A DNA stretch of 64,000 bases from CAUZIZ01 sp965222655 (lineage in GTDB: Bacteria; Acidobacteriota; UBA6911; RPQK01; JAJDTT01), in NCBI GenBank assembly GCA_965222655.1, contig CBDCUP010000013.1, positions 1-64,000 on the forward strand, written 5' to 3'. The position numbers and the translations under genes were made by a program. This document shows positions 51,022 to 60,247 of the stretch, piece by piece. The notes under the pieces were generated by a model. That model made no database searches, was not told where the DNA came from, and saw only the letters and a program-made list of their open reading frames with translations. Numbering within the stretch: the first letter of the stretch is position 1; each line of letters starts with the position of its first letter.

Positions 51022-52035
51022 ATGATGCAGAAAGAGCTAGTGCGTTGGGGAATCATTGGTGCCGGAGACATCGCGCATCGGGTCATGGCTCCGGCGATGC
51101 GTGAGTCGGAGCACAGCCAATTGGTCGCGGTGACGCGGCGCAGTATGAAGGGCGCCCAGGAGTTCGCTCATGAGCACGGAGCTAGGCGGGCGTACGATGA
51201 TGTGGAAAAACTACTGCAAGATCCTGGGGTGGACGCCGTATACATCGCCACTCCCGTGGATCAGCACTGTCCCAATACCTTGGCCGCCGCTGCCCGGGGT
51301 AAACACGTATTGTGCGAAAAGCCGCTGGCTTTGAACGTTTCTGAGGCGGAGGCGATGCTGGAAGCCTGCCGCACGGCGGGCATTACTGCCATGACCTGCT
51401 ACTACCAGCGATTCAACGCTCGCCACCAGAAGATCAAGGAGATTCTCAACCGCGGGGACATCGGTCAGGTCAGCGCGGTTCGCTGGAACTTCTCAGGGCG
51501 CTCTCCGGCGAATCCAGCGGCCTGGTCACAGGATCCCGCTCAGTCCGGAGGCGGACCCTATATGGACCTGGGGAGCCATGGGGTTGATCTGCTTCGCTTC
51601 CTCTTCGGCAAGATCGTGGCGGTGACGGCTTTCGTCGACACTCTGGTCGAGGACTATGCAGTCGAAGATACGGTCAGCTCGCTGTTGCGATTCGCCGACG
51701 GAATCCAAGCCGTGGCCACGGCTCAGTGGAGTACTGGGGACCCGGACGAAAACCGAAATTCCATGATCGAGATACTGGGGACTGAAGGAGTCATCCGATC
51801 CTGCCCCCTGCACGACAAGTTCTCACGAGGCCATCTGAGTGTCGAGACCGGCGAAGGAGAGAAGCGGTATCAATTCGACGAAAGCACCCACCTGAAGGTC
51901 CTCAAGGAGTTTTCGGCAGCACTGGCAGAAGGCAGGGATCCCGCAATCACGATTGAGGACGGACTCGAGGCCCAGCGCGTGGTCGCCGCAGTATACGAGT
52001 CGTCGCGCACCGGGAGAGTCGTCCAGATCAGATGA
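51022..52035 (+). CDS. Gfo/Idh/MocA-family oxidoreductase
   Basis: 337 aa. An N-terminal Rossmann domain has WGIIGAGDIAHRVMAPAMRE (GxGxxA) and VDAVYIATPVDQHCPNTLAA. The family motif HVLCEKPLALNVSEAEAMLE (the EKP Lys is catalytic) is present, as is the C-terminal substrate domain (GGPYMDLGSHGVDLLRFLFG). Such enzymes oxidise or reduce sugars and sugar acids with NAD(P). Next to a heparinase-type lyase it likely handles an unsaturated uronate derivative. ATG 51022 and the next codon ATG are both possible starts. Confidence 0.9.
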   Translation: MMQKELVRWGIIGAGDIAHRVMAPAMRESEHSQLVAVTRRSMKGAQEFAHEHGARRAYDDVEKLLQDPGVDAVYIATPVDQHCPNTLAAAARGKHVLCEKPLALNVSEAEAMLEACRTAGITAMTCYYQRFNARHQKIKEILNRGDIGQVSAVRWNFSGRSPANPAAWSQDPAQSGGGPYMDLGSHGVDLLRFLFGKIVAVTAFVDTLVEDYAVEDTVSSLLRFADGIQAVATAQWSTGDPDENRNSMIEILGTEGVIRSCPLHDKFSRGHLSVETGEGEKRYQFDESTHLKVLKEFSAALAEGRDPAITIEDGLEAQRVVAAVYESSRTGRVVQIR

Positions 52036-52086
52036 TCCCACCCTGCTTGCAGAGGAGTGAGCGACATCTGCCCACGACTGTCGGAG

Positions 52087-53835
52087 TCATGGGCCGATGA
52101 TGGTGACTTCATAGCTGACCTGGCTGGGCTGGCCGTTCACCGAGAATTCAATCGTTATCCTGAACTTGGCGCCGTCCGTGGGAGTCTGAACGATATCGGG
52201 CTCCCACACGATGAAGGGGGCTCGCCCAGTCGAAGTCTGGTCCCCAGCTCCGGAATCAACTATGTCCAGAGTCAGGGGCAATCCTCCAGATGTCATGGCA
52301 ACCGTGGCAGCACTGAAATCGGCTTCGGGAGAGGAGAAGGACCAGCGCTCGTAGACGAGCTCGGAGGGCACGAATCCGGCGGGAGGCCAGGCCACCTGCC
52401 TCCTCAACGAACTGCGTGGCCCTACGACGTAGATTGCACTCGCGCCAGGGAAGGGGCTCCGAAACCGGTCGAAGGTAACGCCGACGCCCATGTTCTCCTG
52501 TCCTGGCTGAAGCAGCCAGCGGCGGTGACCAACGCTCGTGTTGGACGCCCCAGGGTCTCGCATGTAGCCGCCTACGACAAGGGTGGGATCTGCGTCCAGG
52601 TGGAGGGAAATGTTGGAGCGTAGCGACCCGTTGGCACCCTCATCGGAAAAGCAGGCGAAAGAGTTATCCGGCGTATGGCTCAGAGTTCCCTCCGCCCCCG
52701 ATATCAGTGCCGACGCCTGAGCGTCGCGGTTGAAAGTCGGGTCCAGTGTCACATTTGCGGGGACGCCTGCCAGGACACGTACGAAATTGATCAGACGGAG
52801 GACCGCATCGCGGTAGGGTCCCGCCACGGATCCTGCCTGGCACTGACTGTAGTCGCCAGTCCACCTTGGATCGACCCCCCTCGAGGCCTGTTTCACGGCA
52901 TTGTAAAGGTCCTCCACGGCCTGCCGGTTCTGTGTATCCAGCTGGAAGTCTCCGGTTGGCACCAGGTTGAGGCTATCCAGTGGGGCTGATCCTATTTGAA
53001 CATTCACGGAATCAGGAGGAGAGACTACTGCCAGAACGGCGGCAAAAAGGCGTTCGTCGGCTTCTATCCTCAGCTGGGCCACCGGAATATCTTGAGGAAG
53101 TCCGGAAATAGACTGGTTGGGAAAGAAAGCCTTCTGGTGAGGTTCGGCTCCTCCGAGGACGATCTGCCCCCTGCGCTCGGAGCCATCGGGCAAGGTGGCA
53201 ATGAGATCTACAGTGGCGGCAGCGGAAGGGTCATCCAGGTTGCGTGCCGGCACCAGGGCCACGCCCACATTGAAGGTCCCCTGGGTGGCAATCAGGCCCC
53301 GAAAGGCTGAGGAAGATTCCTTGACTCCGAGTACCGCGATCAGATCGCTGATTGTTCCCTGGCTGTCCAGTAGTTTGTAGAAGAAGGAGGTTGAGAGATC
53401 CTCAAAGTCGGATTGATCGGGAGTGTCGATGACCAGGACTCCGATCTGAAGAGTCTCACTGCTGATCTGATATCGGACGGATTCGAGCGGTGCCAGTGCC
53501 ACGGTTTGAGCCCCGCCCGCTTGGACCGACTGGCTTCCCGAGTCATCCTGGAACCTGATCTCGTTCATACCCGCCAGCGTTTTCGCATCCAACAGTCGGA
53601 TGCGCACTTCGACAGTCTCTTCGCGACTGAGGTTGCCGATGCTCAGGTCGATCACGAACGTATCGGCGCCCAGAGGGCCAACGGCCGCTTGCGGATAGAC
53701 GATCTGCTCCGCCCACAAGGAAGCAGATGCGAGGGACAGGAAGAACAAGGCCTGGGCCAGTGGCTTCGGTCTCCAGGCCGAAGTCTTATTCTTCCGAGCC
53801 TTTGGTCCGGACGGCGGTCTGGAGACCACCGCCAC
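52087..53835 (-). CDS. Secreted CAP (SCP/PR1)-domain protein
   Basis: The signal peptide WRPKPLAQALFFLSLASASL ends at WA-EQ. The open frame extends to 53967, overlapping the upstream regulator gene. I prefer a GTG at 53835, after CACGAGGAAAC, giving 582 aa. Residues 50-330 of this form are beta-rich repeats similar in style to Acidobacteriota extracellular proteins (VVIDTPDQSDFEDLSTSFFY region). The CAP domain follows: DAVLRLINFVRVLAGVPANV, DAQASALISGAEGTLSHTPD, and VGHRRWLLQPGQENMGVGVT, with His residues at the expected cavity positions. Function outside the cell is unknown. Confidence 0.75.
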   Translation of the reverse strand: MAVVSRPPSGPKARKNKTSAWRPKPLAQALFFLSLASASLWAEQIVYPQAAVGPLGADTFVIDLSIGNLSREETVEVRIRLLDAKTLAGMNEIRFQDDSGSQSVQAGGAQTVALAPLESVRYQISSETLQIGVLVIDTPDQSDFEDLSTSFFYKLLDSQGTISDLIAVLGVKESSSAFRGLIATQGTFNVGVALVPARNLDDPSAAATVDLIATLPDGSERRGQIVLGGAEPHQKAFFPNQSISGLPQDIPVAQLRIEADERLFAAVLAVVSPPDSVNVQIGSAPLDSLNLVPTGDFQLDTQNRQAVEDLYNAVKQASRGVDPRWTGDYSQCQAGSVAGPYRDAVLRLINFVRVLAGVPANVTLDPTFNRDAQASALISGAEGTLSHTPDNSFACFSDEGANGSLRSNISLHLDADPTLVVGGYMRDPGASNTSVGHRRWLLQPGQENMGVGVTFDRFRSPFPGASAIYVVGPRSSLRRQVAWPPAGFVPSELVYERWSFSSPEADFSAATVAMTSGGLPLTLDIVDSGAGDQTSTGRAPFIVWEPDIVQTPTDGAKFRITIEFSVNGQPSQVSYEVTIIGP

Positions 53836-53938
53836 GCCGGAGCCAGAGTTTCCTCGTGAATGATTCAGAGCCAGCCGGGGGCGGGACTCGGTTTTGCTGG
53901 CTAGAGGCCTTTGGGCCGAAGAACCTGCCCAGAGTGAA

Positions 53939-54700
53939 TCACCCCTTTTGGGATGGGTGTAGGTCATTTCGATCTGTCCCAGGACGCGGAGGAGAGGAAA
54001 GAATATCCTGGATGATTCCAGGCAGGATCCGGCCTAGTTCCTGGGGAAGTCGGTCCAGGACGTCCTGGATCAATCCTTCCACTTCGATCTTGGGCTCGGA
54101 GGCCGATCCCGTCGCGGGGGACGAAGGCGGGCTTTGCTGTGGTCTTGCCTTTCTGACGTCTCGGGCGAGGAGGTTACACTCAGGGCGACACTGGGAAGGA
54201 TTCAAGGTCAGGAGTGGGACCGTGGGTTCGGAAGCCGGGGGAAGGTTTGAGAGGTCCTCAGAGTCCTGCCCTGACTCGGGGGCGGGAGTTGGGTCATCCG
54301 TCGCTGCTGCCGTTTCCTTCGGCTCGGAAGTGGTCGAGGTCAGGAGCGTGTGGACACGATCCACCAACTCAGAGGTCTCGAAGGGTTTGATCAGGTAGCC
54401 ATCGGAGCCAACCTGTTGGGCCATTTCTTCATCGAACGACTCATGGGCTCGGCCCAATAGCAGGACCCGGACGTGTGACGTTGTCCGGTCCTCTTTGATC
54501 CTTCGACACAGCTCGTAACCGTCCAGTTGGGGAAGTGAGAGCCTTGCCAGGAGGATGTCGGTCGGTTGTCTCCGGACGTGTTCGAGTGCCGAGTTGGCGT
54601 CGTCGAAGGTGTGGACCTGGATGCCAGGTTCTTCGACGAAGGAAAGGCGGACCAGAGTTTGGGTGGTGTTGCTGTCGTCTGCTAGGACCAGGTGGTGCAT
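53939..54700 (-). CDS. Response-regulator receiver protein, probably not phosphorylatable
   Basis: 253 aa from ATG 54700 (MHHLVLADDSNTTQTLVRLS). The receiver fold covers residues 1-125: the acidic pair ADD is present and the final Lys lies in SDGYLIKPFETSELVDRVH. The segment DILLARLSLPQLDGYELC aligns with the usual D-x-x-L-x-D-x-x-M-P-x-x-D-G pattern but has Arg where the phospho-acceptor Asp should be. A Pro/Ser/Glu-rich linker follows, then a C-terminal amphipathic helix pair (EVEGLIQDVLDRLPQELGRI). No DNA-binding domain. It starts 10 bases after the bamD stop, so they are probably co-transcribed. Confidence 0.75.
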   Translation of the reverse strand: MHHLVLADDSNTTQTLVRLSFVEEPGIQVHTFDDANSALEHVRRQPTDILLARLSLPQLDGYELCRRIKEDRTTSHVRVLLLGRAHESFDEEMAQQVGSDGYLIKPFETSELVDRVHTLLTSTTSEPKETAAATDDPTPAPESGQDSEDLSNLPPASEPTVPLLTLNPSQCRPECNLLARDVRKARPQQSPPSSPATGSASEPKIEVEGLIQDVLDRLPQELGRILPGIIQDILSSPPRPGTDRNDLHPSQKG

Positions 54701-54710
54701 GCTGACCGGG

Positions 54711-55706
54711 TCATTTCGGCTCGGTTGTCTTGGATGGTTCGCCGTTTCCGCCCTGCTCTTCCAGCTTGCGTTGTTCAGCCCGTCTGCGAGCGATCTCGTA
54801 GGGATCTTCGCCTCCCGTAAAGACCTCAATAACACTGCGGACTGGAGCCGTGATCGAAAAACCCTCCTCTTCCCGGCGATTGGACTCGTTCTTGGCCGCT
54901 TTCGTCTGGTCCACTACAGGAACCGGCCTCTCAAGCAAGACCAGTTTCTCTTTGGCGTCCTCAAAGTAATCGCTGAAGGGAAACTCTCCGGCTATCCGGC
55001 TGTAGTAGACCGAAGCCTCCTCGATTCGTCCCTGCTTTTGGAGCGATTCTCCCAGTAAGAAAAGACTCGCGTCCATGCTGCTGAAGTCGGGATACTTTTC
55101 CAGAATCTCCTTGAATCGACTCTCCGAAGCCAGAAAGCCCTTACGACCGTAATAGAAATTCCCGACTGCGTGAATTCCGTTCGCCAGGGTTTCCTGCACC
55201 TCCCTCAGGAATTCTCTTGCCGTCGGTGCGAGCTCACTGTCCGGAAAATCGTCGAGGAATTTCTTCAGCTCCGCTTCTGCCTTCTGGGCGTAGGTGGGGT
55301 CGCGATCGTGGGGCTTCATCAGCCTGACGTTGATGGCGGCGATCTTCATCTGTGCGTCATCCGCCATTTCGTGGGTAGGGTAGAAGATAATGAAGTCCTT
55401 GTACTGGGCTTCTGACTGCAGCAGATTATCTTTACCCGCTTCCTCGTAGTATGAATCGGCAATAGAGAGGAAGGAAACGGGTGTGTACTCGCTATCGGGG
55501 TAGGTATTGATCAAGGTCTGGAAGGACAGCCGAGACTTGATGTACTGATTCTTCTCGAAGAACTTCATGCCGTTCTCGAAAAGAGTCTTGTCGGGAGACA
55601 CCGCCCCTTCCTGAAGTCCGGCGCTCTTCTGCCCGCAGCCAGCCAGAAGGCTGACTGCCACGAGTGCCAGGAGTATCCTATTGATCAATCGCATGGTCTT
55701 TGCCAC
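54711..55706 (-). CDS. bamD: Outer-membrane assembly lipoprotein BamD
   Basis: 331-aa TPR lipoprotein of the BAM complex, which inserts beta-barrels into the outer membrane. The lipobox is ALVAVSLLAGCGQKS. TPR-like units follow (YIKSRLSFQTLINTYPDSEY, FLSIADSYYEEAGKDNLLQS, ADDAQMKIAAINVRLMKPHD, AEAELKKFLDDFPDSELAPT). The C-terminal 80 residues are charged and longer than in Escherichia coli BamD. The start is GTG 55706 or ATG 55694. Same strand and close spacing with rpe suggest one operon. Confidence 0.9.
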   Translation of the reverse strand: MAKTMRLINRILLALVAVSLLAGCGQKSAGLQEGAVSPDKTLFENGMKFFEKNQYIKSRLSFQTLINTYPDSEYTPVSFLSIADSYYEEAGKDNLLQSEAQYKDFIIFYPTHEMADDAQMKIAAINVRLMKPHDRDPTYAQKAEAELKKFLDDFPDSELAPTAREFLREVQETLANGIHAVGNFYYGRKGFLASESRFKEILEKYPDFSSMDASLFLLGESLQKQGRIEEASVYYSRIAGEFPFSDYFEDAKEKLVLLERPVPVVDQTKAAKNESNRREEEGFSITAPVRSVIEVFTGGEDPYEIARRRAEQRKLEEQGGNGEPSKTTEPK

Positions 55707-55727
55707 AAACGTTCCAGTGTACTAAGG

Positions 55728-56399
55728 TCAGCGGTTCTTCTCTGCCTGATCCGCGATCTGTTGCATTCGACGAAAGGTCTCGACCGGAGAGGGACTACCG
55801 AAGATCGCCGATCCAGCGACGACAATATCCACGCCTGAGCATACAGCCTCTTCCGTGTTCTCGAGTCCCATCCCTCCATCGATCTCGATTTTCACATCGA
55901 GGTCACGTTCCTCGATCAGAAGCCTCAATTTTCTCACTTTTTCCAAGCTACTGGCAATGAAATCTTGGCCTCCAAAGCCTGGATTCACTGACATGATAAG
56001 CACGTGATGGCATTTGGGTAGAATTTCCTCCAACAGACTCACCGGCGTGTGGGGATTGACCACTACCCCTGGCTGCACCCCTCCTTTGCGAATCTGATCT
56101 ATTAGACGATCCAAATGGCTGACGGTTTCATAATGTATGCTCAGGTAGTTTGCACCGGCTTCGATAAAGGTCTCGATCAGGGCCTCTGGATTGGAAATCA
56201 TCAAGTGAATGTCCAAGATCAGTTTGGTGTGTTTTCGTATGGCCTTGATCACCGGGGGGCCGATGCTGAGATTGGGAACGAAGTTCCCGTCCATAACGTC
56301 CAGGTGCAGCAGTTTGGCCCCGGCGGACTCCATGACGTCAATGTCTTCACCCAGGGAGACGAAGTTGGCGGACAGAAGCGATGGGGCTATCCAGGCCAT
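55728..56399 (-). CDS. rpe: Ribulose-phosphate 3-epimerase
   Basis: 223-aa TIM-barrel enzyme interconverting ribulose-5-phosphate and xylulose-5-phosphate in the pentose phosphate pathway. Signature stretches: IAPSLLSANFVSLGEDID (Ser/Asp near the start), LHLDVMDGNFVPNLSIGPPV (metal His and Asp), LDIHLMISNPEALIE (His), VLIMSVNPGFGGQDFI and KIEIDGGMGLEN (catalytic Asp). All metal and catalytic residues are present. The ATG overlaps the stop of the PASTA gene (TGATG). Confidence 0.96.
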   Translation of the reverse strand: MAWIAPSLLSANFVSLGEDIDVMESAGAKLLHLDVMDGNFVPNLSIGPPVIKAIRKHTKLILDIHLMISNPEALIETFIEAGANYLSIHYETVSHLDRLIDQIRKGGVQPGVVVNPHTPVSLLEEILPKCHHVLIMSVNPGFGGQDFIASSLEKVRKLRLLIEERDLDVKIEIDGGMGLENTEEAVCSGVDIVVAGSAIFGSPSPVETFRRMQQIADQAEKNR

Positions 56400-57136
56400 C
56401 AGCGTGCGACCTCCAGATGAATCGAGTCCCCTTCCTCCAGGACATGGCCCGGCTCCGGGGCCTGACGAATTACGACTCCCCTACGGACCTTGGCATGTCT
56501 GGTGTACTGAATCTCCCCTACCTTGAAACCCTGTTCTTCGAAGTACATGAGCACTCGATTCAGACTCTGTCCGGCTACGTCGACCATGATGTATTGCTTG
56601 GGCTGTCGACGGGCGACCAGGATATCAATCTCGGCGCCGGTAATCTCCTGTGTATTGGGGGCAGGGAACTGATTGATCACCTGTTCAGACTCGAGTTCGG
56701 ACAGCCAGATTCTACTGATATTGCCCAGTTCGTACCCTGACTGCTGCGCCCGAAGCAGGGCAACTCTCTCAGTCGATCCTACCAACTCTGGCACCGGATC
56801 CCGCTGTTTCCCCAAGCTCAGCAGAACCTGTACCTCTCGATTTGCCTTGATGCGCACTCCGGTGCCAGGCAACTGATAGACGATAGCCCCCTTGGGAATC
56901 GTGGGGTCATAGCGCTCACCCGTCAGCGTAAGTTTAAGATTGACGGCTTTCAGCAGCCGCGATGCCTCTTCCAACTCGGTGCCCACCAGGGCCGGGACGG
57001 CCACCTCTTTGGCTCTGACAACCAGTCGCATGCTCACGACAGTGCTGACGAGGAAGATGACGAAGAGGACTCCGCTCAGAAGGATCAGCTTGCCGATACC
57101 CAGAAACGAACTACGGCGCCGCTTTTTAGCCCCCAT
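56399..57136 (-). CDS. PASTA-domain membrane protein
   Basis: 245 aa. A basic N-terminus (MGAKKRRRSSFLG) and one TM helix (LILLSGVLFVIFLVSTVVSM) are followed by three PASTA domains of about 65 residues: VAVPALVGTELEEASRLLKA, DPVPELVGSTERVALLRAQQ, and IMVDVAGQSLNRVLMYFEEQ. PASTA domains bind muropeptide or beta-lactam-like structures, and free-standing forms without a kinase domain occur in several phyla. It sits between rsmB and rpe and is probably co-transcribed. Exact role unknown. Confidence 0.9.
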   Translation of the reverse strand: MGAKKRRRSSFLGIGKLILLSGVLFVIFLVSTVVSMRLVVRAKEVAVPALVGTELEEASRLLKAVNLKLTLTGERYDPTIPKGAIVYQLPGTGVRIKANREVQVLLSLGKQRDPVPELVGSTERVALLRAQQSGYELGNISRIWLSELESEQVINQFPAPNTQEITGAEIDILVARRQPKQYIMVDVAGQSLNRVLMYFEEQGFKVGEIQYTRHAKVRRGVVIRQAPEPGHVLEEGDSIHLEVAR

Positions 57137-57220
57137 TCTCGCCCTCGCAACGCGCTTTCGTACCCAAACCTTCTGGATTTCAGCGACGCCGACCCCATTG
57201 CCTAATCTACCATAGGCCTT

Positions 57221-58492
57221 TCAAAGGCGTCGAATCTGGGCTGCAAAGAAACCTCCAGCTCCGGAGTCACCCGGAAAGCTCCGGTAGAAATCCGCGATCG
57301 CCGCAGCGCCAGGCTGATCGGCTAGAAACTCTTCAATGACGTCTTCGTTTTCCTCCGGCTCGGTAGAGCAGGTGATGTAGAGCAAATCGCCCCCTCTGCG
57401 AAGGCACTCGAAACTATTCTTCAGAATCGAAAGCTGTTTGGAGTGGAACCGCTTCAAATCGCTCTCCAAGGTGCGGAGACGAATGTCTGGATTCGAGCGA
57501 AGTGTTCCTGTCCCGGAGCAGGGAACATCCAGCAAGATGAAGTCGAAGGGAATCTGGAAAGGGCATCCCCGGGTGAGATCTGCCGTCACCACCTCGGGTG
57601 TAGGGATCTCGTACAGGCGTGCCCGTTCCTGCACTTGCCTGAGTCTTGAGTGACTGATGTCACAGGAGTAGATGGTGGCATTGGGTGCCTTGCACGAGTT
57701 CAAGACGAACAGCTTCCCGCCCGGAGCCGAGCAGAAGTCTCCGATCCTTCTCGCCTTCTGGATATTCCCCAGATAAACCACTTCCTGGCTGGCTCCGTCC
57801 ATGAAGAAACAGTAGCCCTCGAGATAGAGCGGGTGTTCTGGAAAAGACGGAGACTCGACAATCAAGCAGCTGGGGACTTTTGGGTAGGGCCGAAAAGAGA
57901 TCTGCTCCCGTTCCAGCTCTTGGCAGAACTCCTGGAATCCAATTTTCGCGCTGTTGACCCTGAGGAAGGGTACCGGGGGGTGGTTGTTGGCTCGCAAAAG
58001 GTCTTCGGTGACCGTGCCTCCGTAGCGTTCCAGGTATCTTTCGACCAGCCACAGCGGATGACTATAGCGAAGGGCCAGCGCTTCGGGTGTCTGTCCCTGG
58101 GGTAAGTCAGGTGGGTTGCTCAGAAATCGCCGAAGTAGGGCGTTGACGAAGGGAGATGCCGACGATTTCTTGAATCCCCTGCAGAGCTCCACGGCTGAGT
58201 GGACAGCAGCTCTTTCAGGCACGCGCAGATAGTTCAACTGATAGAGCGCAGTCCTCAGAATCGAAACGATTTCAGGGTCCAGGTTCCGCAGTGGTTTGTG
58301 GCTGCCCCACTCGATGTAGTGATCCAGGAGGACAAGGTTTCTGAGGACTCCGAAGACCAGCTCCGTGACGAAGCGCCGATCTCTTCCGTCCAGTTGAGCA
58401 AAACTGGGGTCACTGGCCAGACTATCGAGGGGAACACGGCTGCTGTCAGACTGGCGCAGCAGCAGCTCGACGGCTACAGCCCTAGCATCCAT
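57221..58492 (-). CDS. rsmB: 16S rRNA (cytosine-967-C5)-methyltransferase RsmB
   Basis: 423 aa. The N-terminal NusB-like RNA-binding domain (MDARAVAVELLLRQSDSSRV, FVTELVFGVLRNLVLLDHYI) precedes the Rossmann methyltransferase. Motif I is GDFCSAPGGKLFVLN, motif IV DVPCSGTGTLRSNPD, and motif VI YITCSTEPEENEDVI. The two Cys residues of motifs IV and VI are the catalytic pair. In many genomes rsmB directly follows fmt. Here an IS and a MITE lie between them, so rsmB may depend on a new promoter. Confidence 0.95.
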   Translation of the reverse strand: MDARAVAVELLLRQSDSSRVPLDSLASDPSFAQLDGRDRRFVTELVFGVLRNLVLLDHYIEWGSHKPLRNLDPEIVSILRTALYQLNYLRVPERAAVHSAVELCRGFKKSSASPFVNALLRRFLSNPPDLPQGQTPEALALRYSHPLWLVERYLERYGGTVTEDLLRANNHPPVPFLRVNSAKIGFQEFCQELEREQISFRPYPKVPSCLIVESPSFPEHPLYLEGYCFFMDGASQEVVYLGNIQKARRIGDFCSAPGGKLFVLNSCKAPNATIYSCDISHSRLRQVQERARLYEIPTPEVVTADLTRGCPFQIPFDFILLDVPCSGTGTLRSNPDIRLRTLESDLKRFHSKQLSILKNSFECLRRGGDLLYITCSTEPEENEDVIEEFLADQPGAAAIADFYRSFPGDSGAGGFFAAQIRRL

Positions 58493-58565
58493 TTCCCAAA
58501 CCTCGGACTCCTTCGTGAAAGCGGAGTTTGCTGAAGCGTCCTCTCGGGTGAGACCCTAGCTTAGC

Positions 58566-60234
58566 TAGTGCCCGTCCGGAAATCCGTAAGTAATTGATAA
58601 GGAAGGGGAAAGAGGGCTTTTTCAAGCTCCGAAATTGTCAGGGTCGTTTGCTAGACTATCTGGTGTAAACAATTAGACTGAAACGACTTAGGACGATTTC
58701 AGGAGTTCGAAGATGCGTCAAAAGCGTGAAAAACAACGCCCTCTTTCCCCACCATGGCCCGATCACCAACTGGCCCATGAATTGAAGGTGATCTCGCGCA
58801 TCCTGGACGACAATCCCCAGACGCTGGAGCTGATAGTACAAGATCTCTCTGACAGGGTCGATTCCAGTGTCGGCGCCCCCGGTTTGACGGCCGAGCAGGT
58901 GCTGCGTTGTGCCGTCATCAAACAGCTGCATCAGTTCAGCTATCGCAAGCTGGAGTTTCATCTGGTGGATTCGCAAAGCTGTCAGAGGTTCTGTCGCTTG
59001 CCCTATGGGGCGTCGATCAGCAAAGCCACCCTGGCGGAGAACCTGGGGAAGATTGAGCCGGGGACATGGAAGGCGATCAACGACCACTTGGTGCGCTGGG
59101 CGCAGGCTCGGGGTCTGGAAAAAGGCCAACGGATTCGGGTCGATGCCACGGCGGTCCAGACCAACGTCCACTATCCGCTCGACAGTGAGCTGTTGTACGA
59201 CGGCATTCGAGTCGTCACCCGGTGGCTGGGGCGGCTGCGGGACTGGGAAGGGATCGGCTTCGTCGATCACACGCGACGGGCCAAGCGGCGCGTCCTGAAC
59301 ATCCGCAACCGCCGCGGCAAGAAGCGCCTGGAGAGTTACCGCGATCTGATCAAGGTGGCGTCCAAGACGGCCCACTATGCCGAGCAGGCGCTGGCCGCGT
59401 CGGCGCAGTGGAGCGATCCCCTCAGTCTGGCCGGGGCGGCGCAACTGGCCCACTATCTGGAGCTGTTGCACCAAGTCATCGAGCAGACTCAACGACGGGT
59501 CCTTTCGGGCGAGGCCGTCGCGGCCCAGGAGAAGATCTGTTCCCTCTTCGAAGAGCACACCGATATTATCAAGAAGAGCCCTCGGGAAACGGTTTTCGGC
59601 CACAAAGTGTTTGTCAGCACGGGGGCCTCGTCGCTGATCCTGGATTGTGTGGTGGAACGCGGGAATCCAGCCGATAGCAACTATGTGCAACCCTTCTTAG
59701 AGCGTCATCGACAGCTGTACGGGAAGGTCCCGCGCCAGAGCGCCTGGGATGGCGGTTTTGCCTCGGCGGCCAACCTGAGCTGGGCCAAAGAGCAGGGGGT
59801 ACAGGACGTGGCCTTTTCCAAAAAGTGTGGGTTGACGGTCGAGAGCATGGTGCGTTCCAGTTGGGTCTACAAACAGCTCAAACGCTTCCGGGCCGGGATC
59901 GAGGGGTGCATTGGGACCCTCAAGCACACCTTTGGTCTCCACCGCTGTACCTGGAAAGGCTGGCCTCACTTTCAAAGCTACGTCCATGCCAGCGTCCTGA
60001 CCTATAACCTGGTCGTCCTGGCCCGACTCCTGTTGTAGTCTTTTGTGGCTGACCGTACTGCCTTGTGGCTCCGACTCAGGGAGAGGTCTGCGCCGAACCG
60101 GTGTTTTTTGGCCCGTGCGTCCTCGCTCTGGATCGAGCTGGGTCGAGTCGGTCTGTCAGCAGTCTCAGGTATAAAAAGTGGTTCCGATTCAACAGATTAC
60201 AGTTCTGGGAACCCCGGTTTCCGGACGGGCACTA
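58566..60234 (+). mobile_element. Insertion sequence between rsmB and fmt (ISNCY-like)
   Basis: 1669 bp bounded by TAGTGCCCGTCCGGAAA and its complement TTTCCGGACGGGCACTA. One transposase gene fills most of the element. Both flanks carry AGC/GCT next to the repeat, so the target may be a short palindrome (CTAG or AGCT). The uninterrupted ORF and clean ends suggest a recent insertion. Confidence 0.85.
58713..60038 (+). CDS. ISNCY-like (ISDol1-type) DDE transposase
   Basis: 441-aa transposase: AEQVLRCAVIKQLHQFSYRK, LEFHLVDSQSCQRFCRLPYG, RIRVDATAVQTNVHYPLDSE (first Asp), VFGHKVFVSTGASSLILDCV, SAWDGGFASAANLSWAKEQG (second Asp) and RAGIEGCIGTLKHTFGLHRC (Glu). The set matches the non-classified ISNCY group as I know it. 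IS1182 or IS5 relatives are alternatives. Full length and in one frame, so probably functional. Confidence 0.8.
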   Translation: MRQKREKQRPLSPPWPDHQLAHELKVISRILDDNPQTLELIVQDLSDRVDSSVGAPGLTAEQVLRCAVIKQLHQFSYRKLEFHLVDSQSCQRFCRLPYGASISKATLAENLGKIEPGTWKAINDHLVRWAQARGLEKGQRIRVDATAVQTNVHYPLDSELLYDGIRVVTRWLGRLRDWEGIGFVDHTRRAKRRVLNIRNRRGKKRLESYRDLIKVASKTAHYAEQALAASAQWSDPLSLAGAAQLAHYLELLHQVIEQTQRRVLSGEAVAAQEKICSLFEEHTDIIKKSPRETVFGHKVFVSTGASSLILDCVVERGNPADSNYVQPFLERHRQLYGKVPRQSAWDGGFASAANLSWAKEQGVQDVAFSKKCGLTVESMVRSSWVYKQLKRFRAGIEGCIGTLKHTFGLHRCTWKGWPHFQSYVHASVLTYNLVVLARLLL

Positions 60235-60247
60235 GCTAGCCCATAGC

